Shown piece after piece: positions 25,372-34,633 of a stretch of DNA of 64,000 bases. Under the pieces are notes generated by a model. It was not told the origin of the DNA. It worked only from the letters and a program-made list of their open reading frames with translations, and did not search any database. The first letter of the stretch is position 1. Every line of letters begins with the position of its first letter. Source of the stretch: Marinilabiliales bacterium (lineage in GTDB: Bacteria > Bacteroidota > Bacteroidia > Bacteroidales > SZUA-534); NCBI GenBank assembly GCA_003512955.1, contig DOTG01000041.1:62001-126000 (forward strand). The letters are read 5' to 3'. The translations under genes and the position numbers were made by a program.

Positions 25372-26991
25372 ATGAAAAAATATGTAATTGGCGTTGATTA
25401 TGGAACCGATTCGTGCCGGGCATTGATAGTTGATACCAGCAACGGGAATGAATTAGCCACATCTGTTAAATATTATCCCCGGTGGAAAGAGGGGAAATAT
25501 TGCGATCCGGCGCGTAACCAATACCGCCAGCACCCAAAAGATTATTTGGAAGTGATGGAAGCATCTATTACCGAAGCATTGGCTAAATGCGATTCTTCCG
25601 TTGCCCAAAATGTGGTGGGAATATCTTTTGATACTACCGGAAGTACACCTGCCTTAACCGATGGCAATGGCACGCCTTTGGCCATGTTGCCCGAATATGC
25701 CGAGAACCCGAATGCCATGTTCATTTTATGGAAAGACCACACTGCCGTGAAAGAGGCCGATGAAATAAACGAACTGGCGCGTAAATGGGACATAGATTTT
25801 ACGAAATACGAAGGGGGCATCTATTCCTCCGAATGGGTGTGGGCCAAGGTGCTGCATGTTTTGCGTAAAGATGGGGCTGTTAAAAAAGTGGCAGTTTCGT
25901 GGGTAGAATATTGTGATTGGTTACCTGCCGTTTTAACTGGTAAAACCCGCTTATACGAAATCAAACGCAGCCGATGTGCCGCCGGACATAAAGCCTTGTG
26001 GCATCCCGACTGGAAAGGACTGCCACCCGAAGGATTTCTGGTAGCATTAGGCCCGGAACTAAAAGGGATGCGCAGCCATCTGTTCGAAGAAACCTTTACC
26101 AGCAACGAGGTCTTTGGTTCCCTAACACCTGAATGGGCTAAAAAATTGGGATTATCAGAAAAGGTGGTTGTAGGTGTTAGTGCCTTCGATGCCCACATGG
26201 GGGCCGTGGGAGCTGAGATTGAAGCCAATACCTTAGTCCGCATCATGGGAACTTCTACCTGCGATATTATTGTATCACCCGAAAAAGAGGTTGGCAAAAA
26301 ACTCATTCCGGGAATCTGCGGACAGGTTGATGGTTCAGTAATTCCGGGAATGGTAGGTTTGGAAGCCGGACAATCAGCCTTTGGCGATGTGTATGCTTGG
26401 TTTAAAAACCTTTTGGCCTGGCCTTTACAGTTTATCGATGATAAAGAACTGACTCAAAAGATTGAGGATAAAATTATTCCTGCTCTGGCCGAAGAGGCAG
26501 CAAAAATTCCTATGGAGGAATCAACCATTATTGCCACCGATTGGCTCAATGGACGGCGCACACCCGATGCCGACCAGAATTTAACCGGAACCATTACCGG
26601 TTTGAATCTGGGTTCATCGGCACCCCGTATCTTTAGAGCATTGGTTGAAGCTACTGCTTACGGGTCCAAAGCTATTGTTGACCGGTTTGTTCAAAACGGG
26701 GTAAAGGTAGAAAGTGTGGTAGCTATTGGTGGGGTCGCTAAAAAATCGGACTTCGTAATGCAAACTTTAGCCGATGTAATGGGAATGCCTATAAAAATTG
26801 CCCGTTCCGAACAAAGTGTGGCTTTGGGTGCGGCCATGTTTGCATCTGTGGCTGCTGGTGTACACTCCAATGTTGGAGCGGCTCAGAAGGCTATGGGACA
26901 AGGTTTTGAAAAAACCTACCAACCCAACGTCGAAAAAACCCGGAAATATGCGGAACTGTATCAAAAATATCTGGAATTGGGAAAAATTTAA
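25372..26991 (+). CDS. araB: Ribulokinase
   Basis: 539-residue FGGY-family sugar kinase that phosphorylates L-ribulose at C5. The N-terminal half has the phosphate-binding YVIGVDYGTDSCRALIVD and a catalytic Asp region VVGVSAFDAHMGAVGAE; the C-terminal half has the second phosphate loop MGTSTCDIIVS, the adenosine motif VVAIGGVAKKSDFVMQTLAD and the closing EQSVALGAAMFASVAAG. The DYGTDSCRA start and length identify the AraB branch rather than xylulokinase. A 121-nt gap after araD contains short direct repeats (CATGAGTTCATGAG, CTTGATACTTGATAC) but no clear promoter, so it is probably cotranscribed. Confidence 0.95.
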   Translation: MKKYVIGVDYGTDSCRALIVDTSNGNELATSVKYYPRWKEGKYCDPARNQYRQHPKDYLEVMEASITEALAKCDSSVAQNVVGISFDTTGSTPALTDGNGTPLAMLPEYAENPNAMFILWKDHTAVKEADEINELARKWDIDFTKYEGGIYSSEWVWAKVLHVLRKDGAVKKVAVSWVEYCDWLPAVLTGKTRLYEIKRSRCAAGHKALWHPDWKGLPPEGFLVALGPELKGMRSHLFEETFTSNEVFGSLTPEWAKKLGLSEKVVVGVSAFDAHMGAVGAEIEANTLVRIMGTSTCDIIVSPEKEVGKKLIPGICGQVDGSVIPGMVGLEAGQSAFGDVYAWFKNLLAWPLQFIDDKELTQKIEDKIIPALAEEAAKIPMEESTIIATDWLNGRRTPDADQNLTGTITGLNLGSSAPRIFRALVEATAYGSKAIVDRFVQNGVKVESVVAIGGVAKKSDFVMQTLADVMGMPIKIARSEQSVALGAAMFASVAAGVHSNVGAAQKAMGQGFEKTYQPNVEKTRKYAELYQKYLELGKI

Positions 26992-27018
26992 AGATTCAAT
27001 AATTAAAACTCTATACCA

Positions 27019-28548
27019 ATGAAAAACATTTATTTGATAGTTTCAATAATTATCATGTTTGTATTGAATACAAGAGGCCAAAACAAACTGAATCTTCAGG
27101 TTGACGAAGCAAAAACAAAAATCAATAAAGAAATTTATGGCCATTTTGCTGAACATTTGGGGCATTGCATCTATGGAGGCATCTTTGTAGGAGAAAATTC
27201 AAATATTCCAAACGAACGAGGTTTCCGGACCGATGTAATAAACGCGCTTAAAGAAATGCAGATTCCTTTGTTGCGCTGGCCGGGAGGTTGTTTTGCCGAT
27301 ACCTATCACTGGAAGGATGGTATTGGTTCACGTGAGAAACGCCCATCCATTGTAAATATCCACTGGGGAGGCGTTACCGAAGATAACAGTTTTGGTACCC
27401 ACGAATTTTTGGATTTTTGCGAATTAATTGATGCTGAGCCTTACATCAATATAAATGTAGGTTCAGGTACCGTTCAAGAGGCTTCGGAGTGGGTGGAGTA
27501 TGTTACATCGGGTAATGAAAGCCCAATGACCCAGTTACGAAAAGAAAATGGCCGCGAAGACCCTTGGGAGGTCAAATACTGGGGCATTGGAAACGAGAAC
27601 TGGGGATGTGGCGGAAACATGACTCCCGAGTATTATTCCGATTTGTACAACCGGTTTGCTACTTATTGTGGCGGGGCAAAATATAAAATTGCTGGTGGCC
27701 CAAATGTGGCCGATTATAACTGGATGCGTGTGGTTATGCAAAAAGTGGCCTCCCGTCCTTGGCTGGTACAGGGAGTTTCGCTCCACAATTATTCATTTGC
27801 CCATAACTGGGATAATAAAGGCGATGCTACCGGTTTTGCCGAAGATGAGTGGTTCTCGAACCTAAAGGATGTTCACCGTATGAGTGGCTTGATTAAACAA
27901 CATACAGCTATTATGGATCAATATGATCAGGAGCGCCGAATTGGATTAATTGTGGATGAATGGGGAAACTGGTTTCAGGTGGAAAAAGGAACGAATCCCG
28001 GATTCTTGTATCAGCAAAATACCATACGCGATGCTTTGGCTGCCAGCATCAACCTGAATATTTTTAATAACCACGCCGAACGGGTTAAAATGGCCAACAT
28101 TGCCCAGATGGTAAATGTTTTGCAATCGGTTATCCTGACAAAGGGGGATAAAATGGTTTTAACTCCAACCTATTACATTTTTAAAATGTACGGCGTACAT
28201 CAGGATGCCATGCTAATACCATCGCATCTGAAAACCGAGGATTATGAATACAAAGGAGAAAAAATTCCGGCTATCAACGCATCGGCATCGATAAAAGAGG
28301 GTGTAGTAAATATAACCTTGAGTAATGCCAGCGCAAATAAAGATGTTATTTTGGAGATTGATGTGAATGGGAAAGAGGTTAAAACAGCTACCGGACAAAT
28401 AATTACCTCAAAAAACATAAATGATTACAACGATTTTGACAAACCGGAAGCGGTTTCGCTCAGTGAATACAAAGTAGCAAAACCTGAAAAGGGTAAACTT
28501 ACCGTAACCATTCCGGCTCATTCGGTTTTATTGGTTCAATTAAAATAA
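27019..28548 (+). CDS. Alpha-L-arabinofuranosidase, GH51
   Basis: 509-residue exported retaining arabinofuranosidase. A signal peptide (MKNIYLIVSIIIMFVLNTRG) suggests the periplasm, whereas many GH51 enzymes are cytoplasmic. The TIM barrel carries IYGHFAEHLGHCIYGGIF, LRWPGGCFADTYHWKDGIG, acid/base E193 in WGIGNENWGCGG and nucleophile E314 in LIVDEWGNWF, followed by the C-terminal beta-sandwich. The typical length is about 500. It cleaves Araf side chains or short arabino-oligosaccharides to L-arabinose for the cotranscribed symporter and araBAD genes. It lies 27 nt after araB and 12 nt before the mutarotase gene. Confidence 0.95.
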   Translation: MKNIYLIVSIIIMFVLNTRGQNKLNLQVDEAKTKINKEIYGHFAEHLGHCIYGGIFVGENSNIPNERGFRTDVINALKEMQIPLLRWPGGCFADTYHWKDGIGSREKRPSIVNIHWGGVTEDNSFGTHEFLDFCELIDAEPYININVGSGTVQEASEWVEYVTSGNESPMTQLRKENGREDPWEVKYWGIGNENWGCGGNMTPEYYSDLYNRFATYCGGAKYKIAGGPNVADYNWMRVVMQKVASRPWLVQGVSLHNYSFAHNWDNKGDATGFAEDEWFSNLKDVHRMSGLIKQHTAIMDQYDQERRIGLIVDEWGNWFQVEKGTNPGFLYQQNTIRDALAASINLNIFNNHAERVKMANIAQMVNVLQSVILTKGDKMVLTPTYYIFKMYGVHQDAMLIPSHLKTEDYEYKGEKIPAINASASIKEGVVNITLSNASANKDVILEIDVNGKEVKTATGQIITSKNINDYNDFDKPEAVSLSEYKVAKPEKGKLTVTIPAHSVLLVQLK

Positions 28549-28560
28549 CATGTAACTATT

Positions 28561-29712
28561 ATGAAAAAATTTAAATTTAATTTATTACTGATTGCTGCTT
28601 GTGCGTTATTTGCCCTAAGTTGCAGCCATCAAAAACCTTCAGTTTTTACCGAAGTGGCTCAGCAGATAAATGTAGCTGATTTTACACAAACCATTGATGG
28701 TAAACCCGTTTCGCTTTACACCCTCCAGGGCAAAAACGGAATTGGCATGAAGGTAACCAACTTTGGTGCCCGGGTAGTTTCGCTATGCGTACCCGATGTC
28801 AACCATCAACTGGTAGATGTGGTGTTGGGCTACAAAACATTGAATGAATATGTAAACTACCCCGAAAATTTCCTTGGAGCAGCTATTGGCCGCTATGGTA
28901 ACCGGATTGGAGGTGCTACCTTTACCCTTGACAGTACGGATTATGAGTTGGTGAAAAACGAAGGGAACAATCAGCTACATGGCGGACCAAAGGGTTTTTT
29001 TGATGTGGTTTGGGATGCTAATCAGCTTAGTAATTCAAAAGTTGTATTTACCTATCTGTCAAAAGAGGGGGAGGAGGGTTTTCCCGGAAATTTATCGGTG
29101 GAAATGACCTATGAACTGACCGATGACCAAGCTTTTAAAATCAGCTACAAAGCCACCACCGACAAAACAACTATCTGTAATTTGACGCACCATTCCTACT
29201 TTAACCTATCGGGTGAAGGGGCTGAAACAATTAACGACCATGTGTTGCAGATTAAAGCCGATGGCATAACCCCTGTTGACAGCGTATTAATTCCTACCGG
29301 GGAATTGATGCCAGTAGCCGGAACTCCATTCGACTTTAATACCCCAATAGCTATTGGTGAACGGGTAAGTAACACCCATGGGCAACTGGCCTTGGGTCAC
29401 GGGTACGATCACAACTGGGTACTGAACCGTGAAGGTGAAGGTGCTGTTTTGGTGGCATCGGTTTATTCGCCCGTAACAAAAATAAATATGGATATCATTA
29501 CCGATCAGCCGGGATTACAATTTTATGGAGGCAATTTTATAGATGGAACCCTGACCGGTAAAAGTGGGAAACCCTATTTTTACCGAAGCGCGTTCTGTCT
29601 GGAAACACAACATTACCCCGATTCACCCAACAAACCGGAATTCCCGTCGGTAGTTTTAAAACCGGGCGAAACATATAATCATGTGTGCTTATATAAGTTT
29701 TCTGTCAAGTAA
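28561..29712 (+). CDS. galM: Aldose 1-epimerase (mutarotase) lipoprotein
   Basis: 383-residue GalM-type enzyme interconverting alpha and beta anomers. It is exported as a lipoprotein (FALSCSH, lipid Cys 21). The family's catalytic residues are visible: H140 in NNQLHGG, H211 in NLTHHSYFNLSG (general acid) and E348 in FCLETQHYPDSP (general base), plus GYDHNWVL. As last gene of the arabinose operon it probably equilibrates released L-arabinose anomers in the periplasm before uptake by the SSS symporter. A strong terminator follows. Confidence 0.94.
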   Translation: MKKFKFNLLLIAACALFALSCSHQKPSVFTEVAQQINVADFTQTIDGKPVSLYTLQGKNGIGMKVTNFGARVVSLCVPDVNHQLVDVVLGYKTLNEYVNYPENFLGAAIGRYGNRIGGATFTLDSTDYELVKNEGNNQLHGGPKGFFDVVWDANQLSNSKVVFTYLSKEGEEGFPGNLSVEMTYELTDDQAFKISYKATTDKTTICNLTHHSYFNLSGEGAETINDHVLQIKADGITPVDSVLIPTGELMPVAGTPFDFNTPIAIGERVSNTHGQLALGHGYDHNWVLNREGEGAVLVASVYSPVTKINMDIITDQPGLQFYGGNFIDGTLTGKSGKPYFYRSAFCLETQHYPDSPNKPEFPSVVLKPGETYNHVCLYKFSVK

Positions 29713-29739
29713 TAGCAATTGATAAAATTGAGTTTAGGG

Positions 29740-29770
29740 AAAGGCCACCGATAAAATTGAGGTGGCCTTT
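29740..29770 (+). terminator. Terminator after the arabinose operon
   Basis: A 10-bp perfect stem (AAAGGCCACC with GGTGGCCTTT) and an 11-nt loop, 27 nt after galM and just before the end of the convergent HTCS gene. A discontinuous T-rich tail follows on the plus strand. It probably ends the ara transcript and may also serve the opposite strand. Confidence 0.75.
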
Positions 29771-29774
29771 ATTA

Positions 29775-32700
29775 TTAACGTTTTTTAATCAAATCGGAAG
29801 GGGATTGTTTATAGTATTTTTTAAAAATACGGCTGAAATATTTTGGGTCATTAAATCCCACTGCATAAGCAACCTCGCTTATTTGCAGGTCCCCTTTGGT
29901 AAGTAATTCAATACTTTTTTTCAACCGATAAGTGTTGATGTATTCGTTAGCCGACAGGTTAGTTATGGCTTTCATTTTACTATATAACTGGCTGCGGCTC
30001 ACGAACATTTCAGAGGCAAACTGATCAACGTCGAACGAAGAGTCGGTATAAAATTTATCCACAATCTCAGTTACCTTGGTAAAGAATTTATTGTCGAGGT
30101 TCGACATTGAAAGTTCTTCGGGTTTAATATCCTCCAATTGACCGAATTTGGCACGAAGCTTATTTCGGTTATCAATGATCGATTTTATTTTAGCATGTAA
30201 AACCTCACTATTAAAGGGCTTGGTTATATAATCATCGGCACCTTCTTCCAAACCTTCTATCTGATCCTGAATATCTGTTTTTGCCGTAAGCAATATGATG
30301 GGAATGTGACTTGTGTAAAGGTTATTTTTGATTTTTTTACATAATCCAAGACCATCGAGTTCCGGCATCATAATATCGCTAATTATAAGAGTAGGTGATT
30401 CCTTTTTAGCCAAATCGTAACCTATTAAGCCATTTTCAGCTTCAAAAACTTTGTAATATAAAGCCAGACTTGAGCAAATGAATGAACGCATTTCGGGATT
30501 ATCTTCCACAACCAGAATCTTTTCTATAAAACCTTCCTGGCTTTCATAAACCAAAGGAATTGGGTCGTGTAATTTATCGAACAACATGGCAACTTTGCTT
30601 TTAATGTTTGACTCAAAAATTTGTCCGGTGGTGTCAATTTCATGATCGGCAAAGGCGTTCCGGCTCACAGGGATATTTACGGTAAATGTACTTCCAAGGC
30701 CGGGTTCGCTTTCTACGGTTATGGCGCCATACATAATCTCTACCAGACTTTTAACCAACGATAACCCAATACCTGTACCTGCCTTACGGTGTTTTTTTGA
30801 ATCGGTAACCTGCAAAAACCTATCAAAAAGTTTACCTATCTGATGGGGAGCAATTCCTTCGCCGGTATCCGCAACTGATATTCGGAGCATGTCAAAATTA
30901 TCTGTCTTTTCAGTAAGGGCAATAAATTTTATGGAATGTCCATTGGGTGTGAATTTAAAGGCATTTGATAATAAATTATAAAGCACATTTTCAAGTTTTT
31001 CCTTGTCAATCCAAGCTGATTGAGTTACTTGGAAATCGAATACATATTCAATTTGGTTTTTCTGAGCCAACTCATCAAACGAAGTAAAAATATCGTAAAG
31101 AAAAGGTTGTGTTTCAGTAAGCTCAACCTGTAACGTCTGGTTTCCGGTTTCAATTTTACGTATTTCAAGCAATTGACGGATGAGCATCAACAGGCGATGA
31201 GCATTTTTATTTATTATTGATAAAAGATGGAGTGTTTCCTCATCGGATTTGAGTTGTTTAATTAACCGTTCGATTGGAGAAATTATCAGGGTTAAAGGTG
31301 TTTGAAACTCGTGAGAGATATTTGTAAAGAACCTGAGTTGCAACTGATTTATTTCATTTACTTTCCCATTTAAAAGAATCAACTCATCTCGTTGTTTCGA
31401 TATTTCATTATTTTTAATTTCAAGTTCTTCTTTTTGTTGTTCAATTTGTTTTTGGCGGTGTTCGAGCTGTTTATTTTTCTCGGTTAACTCTTCAGCTTGC
31501 TTTTCAAGTATAATCTTTTGGTCTTCAATTTTTTTTGTCCTGTGTTGTACTTTTTCTTCTAAAAGTTTCTTTTGTGCGATAATCCGTCGCATTTGGAACA
31601 TAATAAACAGATAGGAAAGTAATGTCACAAATGAAAATGAAACGATTCGGAACCAGGTCGTTTTCCAAAAAGGAGGTTTAACTATAATAGTTATTTCTGT
31701 AGGGCTCTCGTTCCAAACCCCATCACAATTTGAGGCTTTTAATAAAAAAGTGTAGGTACCTCCCTCCAGATTGTTATAACTGGCAAATCGCCGTTGGGCA
31801 GGTACCGTAACCCACTCTTTTTCGACCCCTGTCATCATGTAAGCATATTTCGATTTTTCAGGCAGGTAATAATCAAAGGATGAAAAATCGAATGAAATAT
31901 TGTTGTCTTTATAGGAAAGGAAAATCGTATCAACATCGTAAATAGGTTTTTTAATTACAATATTGTTATGATATTTTTCGCCTGGATTAACTTCGTTATT
32001 ATAAATACGGAATTTGGTAATTTTTGGAGTGGGGTAGTAATTGTATTCATAAAAATCTTCCGGATCGAAAAAATTCAAACCTTCGATTCCTCCAAAATAC
32101 AATACCCCATCTGGACTTTTATAAGATGCCGACCAGTAAAACTGGTTGTTAAGCAAACCATCTTGTTTATAAAAATGCCGGAATGAATTATTTGTGGTAT
32201 TTAACATCGAAAGGCCATAATCGGTGCTAATCCAAAGCCGGTTGTGTTCATCGTTGAGAATGCCGTAAACCACATTGTTTGATAAACCGTTTAACGTGGA
32301 AAAGGTTTCAAAAACAAGTTCGCCGGCATTGTTTATAACTGCTTTGGCAAGTCCGTTGCCATAGGTTCCCAACCAGACGTTTCCGTTTGAATCTTCCATT
32401 AATGTGGTTATATAATCGCCGGGTAACGATGAGGCGTTATTGGGCTCGTGTTTGTAAAATTCCAACTGGCTGATGATAAAATCTTCGTCTTTGGTATCCC
32501 GTAAAGAATTTTGTGGAAAACGGAACAACCCGTTTCGGGTACCAATCCAATAAAATCCTTTTTTATCTAAAAGCATGCAACCAATTTCTGAAAGCGTATG
32601 CGAAAAATTTACAGGAGCAATCAGCGTAGTAAATTTCCGGGTACGGTAATCGAGCATTGATAAACCGCCTTGAGTTCCAATCATTAAATAGCCATCGGGA

Positions 32701-34190
32701 TTATTGATGAGCGAAGACACAAACCCATCCACCAAATCGTTCCTGTATCCGGGATCCGACAATGTAATCCGGTGGATGCTAACCTGTGTTCCCTGGGTTT
32801 TCAGCGCATTTAATCCGCCTCCCCAGGTCCCAACATAAAGTATCTGGTCCTCGCCACGGGTGATAGAGGTAACATAACTGCTGCTTATGGTAGAGGTATT
32901 GTTCGAACGGTAAGTAAAGTGATAAAATTTATCGGTAGCGGTGTTGTATAGGTTTAAACCACCGCCGGCGGTTCCAATCCAAAGTAAATTTTTTTCTTTA
33001 TAAACTGAATTTATGGTACTCTCGTTCAAACTATTGGGGTTGTTTGGATTATGAGTAATAAAATTGAACCGATTCTGAAAAACATTAAATTTATTGATTC
33101 CACCTTTTTCGGTACCAATCCAAACATTTCCATCGGTATCGCAATAAACACAACTTACAAATTGATTGTTGAGCACAAAATTGGTGGGTCCCTCTTCAGG
33201 AAACGACTGAAAAATACCTGTTTCGGGATGAAAGGTTTGGAGGCCTTCTAAAGTTGCAACCAATATTTGGCCGGAAATATCCTGGCGGACCATATTAACC
33301 ATGGCATGTTGCAACGTTAACGGATTGGTAATATCGGCCGGGTAAAACACAAGTTGGTTGGTTGAAGCCGGTATGGTAAAAAGCCCGCTGGAACATGAAA
33401 AATAAAACAGCCCGTTCGTATCTTCAAAAATATCGTTTATTATAGTTTGTGGGGGTAAACTCCGTGAAGCTTCGGGTAAAAGAAACAGTTCCTTTTGTGA
33501 ATCAAAAATGTAATAACCATTTTGTCCCCCGGCAAAAATGGTATTCTTTCGGGATTGGTAAATAGTATTTATCTGATTGTCAGGTAAATTATTGTTTTCG
33601 CGGCAATAATGCCGGGCAATAAAATAGCTTTTCCCGTTTGATTGAAGTTGATAAATTCCATGGTTTTCAGTGCCAACCCAAATTTCGTTGTTCATAGCCA
33701 CAATTGAATTTACCCGGGTTATCTGTTCACCAAAAGCATTGGTATCTATAAACCGCGAAATTTGTTTCGCCTGATGATCGAAATAACTCAGACCTTTTGA
33801 GGAGCCAATCCAAACACGATGGTCGTTTCCGGCAGCCATGGCACTAATCAGGTTATCAGGGAGAGCATGTTCGTTCGATTCATCGGCTTCAAAAGTTTCA
33901 AAATTGTAGGAATCGTAACGGCTCACACCATTATTGGTGCCAAACCACATAAACCCATAATTGTCTTTGGTAATGCAGATGATGGTATTTTGAGGTAAAC
34001 CATCTTCAAACATAAAATATTGAAAACGATAATTTAAATGCGGTTGAACCTCACCATATAACTGACTGGTTATGAACGATAAAATGCATATCACTAAAAA
34101 AGCCCGATGTTTGTGCATACCTTCCTTTTTGTTCATTCGAATGACCTTAAAATTAAGCAATCCCTTTTGATTTTTCAGGTTTGGGTTCAT
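29775..34190 (-). CDS. Hybrid two-component system regulator (HTCS) for arabinan genes
   Basis: 1471-residue HTCS. The start may be at 34190, 34136 or 34118; the last gives a normal signal peptide (MHKHRAFLVICILSFITSQ). The periplasmic part has Reg_prop propeller repeats (YGFMWFGTNNGVSRYD, NVWIGTEKGGINKFN) and a Y_Y_Y domain. After one TM helix comes a long charged coiled coil, then the phosphoacceptor H960 in NISHEFQTPL, ATPase (NLLSNAFKFTPNG, GTGIGLSLV), receiver D1272 in ISDIMMPELDG and an AraC-type HTH (RSQLYSKMKAITNLSANEYI, ISEVAYAVGFNDPKYFSRIF). It is flanked by arabinan genes on both sides and is their likely activator, sensing an arabino-oligosaccharide. Confidence 0.95.
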   Translation of the reverse strand: MNPNLKNQKGLLNFKVIRMNKKEGMHKHRAFLVICILSFITSQLYGEVQPHLNYRFQYFMFEDGLPQNTIICITKDNYGFMWFGTNNGVSRYDSYNFETFEADESNEHALPDNLISAMAAGNDHRVWIGSSKGLSYFDHQAKQISRFIDTNAFGEQITRVNSIVAMNNEIWVGTENHGIYQLQSNGKSYFIARHYCRENNNLPDNQINTIYQSRKNTIFAGGQNGYYIFDSQKELFLLPEASRSLPPQTIINDIFEDTNGLFYFSCSSGLFTIPASTNQLVFYPADITNPLTLQHAMVNMVRQDISGQILVATLEGLQTFHPETGIFQSFPEEGPTNFVLNNQFVSCVYCDTDGNVWIGTEKGGINKFNVFQNRFNFITHNPNNPNSLNESTINSVYKEKNLLWIGTAGGGLNLYNTATDKFYHFTYRSNNTSTISSSYVTSITRGEDQILYVGTWGGGLNALKTQGTQVSIHRITLSDPGYRNDLVDGFVSSLINNPDGYLMIGTQGGLSMLDYRTRKFTTLIAPVNFSHTLSEIGCMLLDKKGFYWIGTRNGLFRFPQNSLRDTKDEDFIISQLEFYKHEPNNASSLPGDYITTLMEDSNGNVWLGTYGNGLAKAVINNAGELVFETFSTLNGLSNNVVYGILNDEHNRLWISTDYGLSMLNTTNNSFRHFYKQDGLLNNQFYWSASYKSPDGVLYFGGIEGLNFFDPEDFYEYNYYPTPKITKFRIYNNEVNPGEKYHNNIVIKKPIYDVDTIFLSYKDNNISFDFSSFDYYLPEKSKYAYMMTGVEKEWVTVPAQRRFASYNNLEGGTYTFLLKASNCDGVWNESPTEITIIVKPPFWKTTWFRIVSFSFVTLLSYLFIMFQMRRIIAQKKLLEEKVQHRTKKIEDQKIILEKQAEELTEKNKQLEHRQKQIEQQKEELEIKNNEISKQRDELILLNGKVNEINQLQLRFFTNISHEFQTPLTLIISPIERLIKQLKSDEETLHLLSIINKNAHRLLMLIRQLLEIRKIETGNQTLQVELTETQPFLYDIFTSFDELAQKNQIEYVFDFQVTQSAWIDKEKLENVLYNLLSNAFKFTPNGHSIKFIALTEKTDNFDMLRISVADTGEGIAPHQIGKLFDRFLQVTDSKKHRKAGTGIGLSLVKSLVEIMYGAITVESEPGLGSTFTVNIPVSRNAFADHEIDTTGQIFESNIKSKVAMLFDKLHDPIPLVYESQEGFIEKILVVEDNPEMRSFICSSLALYYKVFEAENGLIGYDLAKKESPTLIISDIMMPELDGLGLCKKIKNNLYTSHIPIILLTAKTDIQDQIEGLEEGADDYITKPFNSEVLHAKIKSIIDNRNKLRAKFGQLEDIKPEELSMSNLDNKFFTKVTEIVDKFYTDSSFDVDQFASEMFVSRSQLYSKMKAITNLSANEYINTYRLKKSIELLTKGDLQISEVAYAVGFNDPKYFSRIFKKYYKQSPSDLIKKR

Positions 34191-34317
34191 GTTTATGAAC
34201 CAACTGAGGTTTCTGAAATCAAAAAATTTGTGGTGTTGTTTACCATGATTGTTTATCTATAGTAAAGTAACTGGTTCTACTACAAAAAATCAACTTTCGG
34301 TTTTTAAAATAACGATT

Positions 34318-34353
34318 TGTCCACCAATTATAGATATTCTCCTCCTATCTTTA
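34318..34353 (+). promoter_or_regulatory. Predicted HTCS site and promoter of the GH127 gene
   Basis: The core TGTCCAC (34318-34324, within ATTTGTCCACC) is followed after exactly 21 nt by TATCTTTA (34346-34353), a near match to TAnnTTTG. The same core-to-box spacing occurs before the GH43 operon at 37214-37249. The transcript would carry about 270 nt of leader including the heptamer repeats. Confidence 0.5.
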
Positions 34354-34480
34354 GGACGGTTCACCCGAATTGATGCCTATTTTTGTAAAATATGGAGACT
34401 GGGATTCATTCGTTGATTAGCAAATTAGCTGATTTGAAGATTAGCAAATTAACCATTCAACCATTTAGCAATTTATCAGA

Positions 34481-34585
34481 GACCGGAGACTGAAGACAGG
34501 AGACCGGAGACTGAAGACCGGAGACTGAAGACAGGAGACCGGAGACTGGAAACTGGAAACTGGAAACCGGAGACTGAAGACTGGA
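34481..34585 (+). repeat. Heptamer minisatellite, 15 units
   Basis: Fifteen uninterrupted 7-bp units, all fitting RAC-N-GRA (mostly GACCGGA, GACTGAA, GACAGGA, AACTGGA). They run 105 bp without a change of register and end 48 nt before the GH127 start codon. The plus strand is strongly purine-rich. Units are of several types in mixed order, so the array has probably grown by slippage or unequal exchange. It lies in the expected leader of the GH127 mRNA. Confidence 0.9.
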
Positions 34586-34633
34586 ATCAAAAAGATTAAC
34601 TGAAATATTTTTATACTAAACATCGAAATTAAA

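Larger units (their letters stand above)
34191..34633. other. Intergenic region between arabinan HTCS and GH127 gene
   Basis: 443 bp with a putative HTCS-controlled promoter for the GH127 gene (34318-34353), a heptamer repeat tract (34481-34585), and between them copies of TTAGCAAATT-type AT-rich repeats (about 34428-34478). A short minus-strand open frame across the repeat encodes only low-complexity Ser/Pro/Val sequence and is not a gene. Confidence 0.75.
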
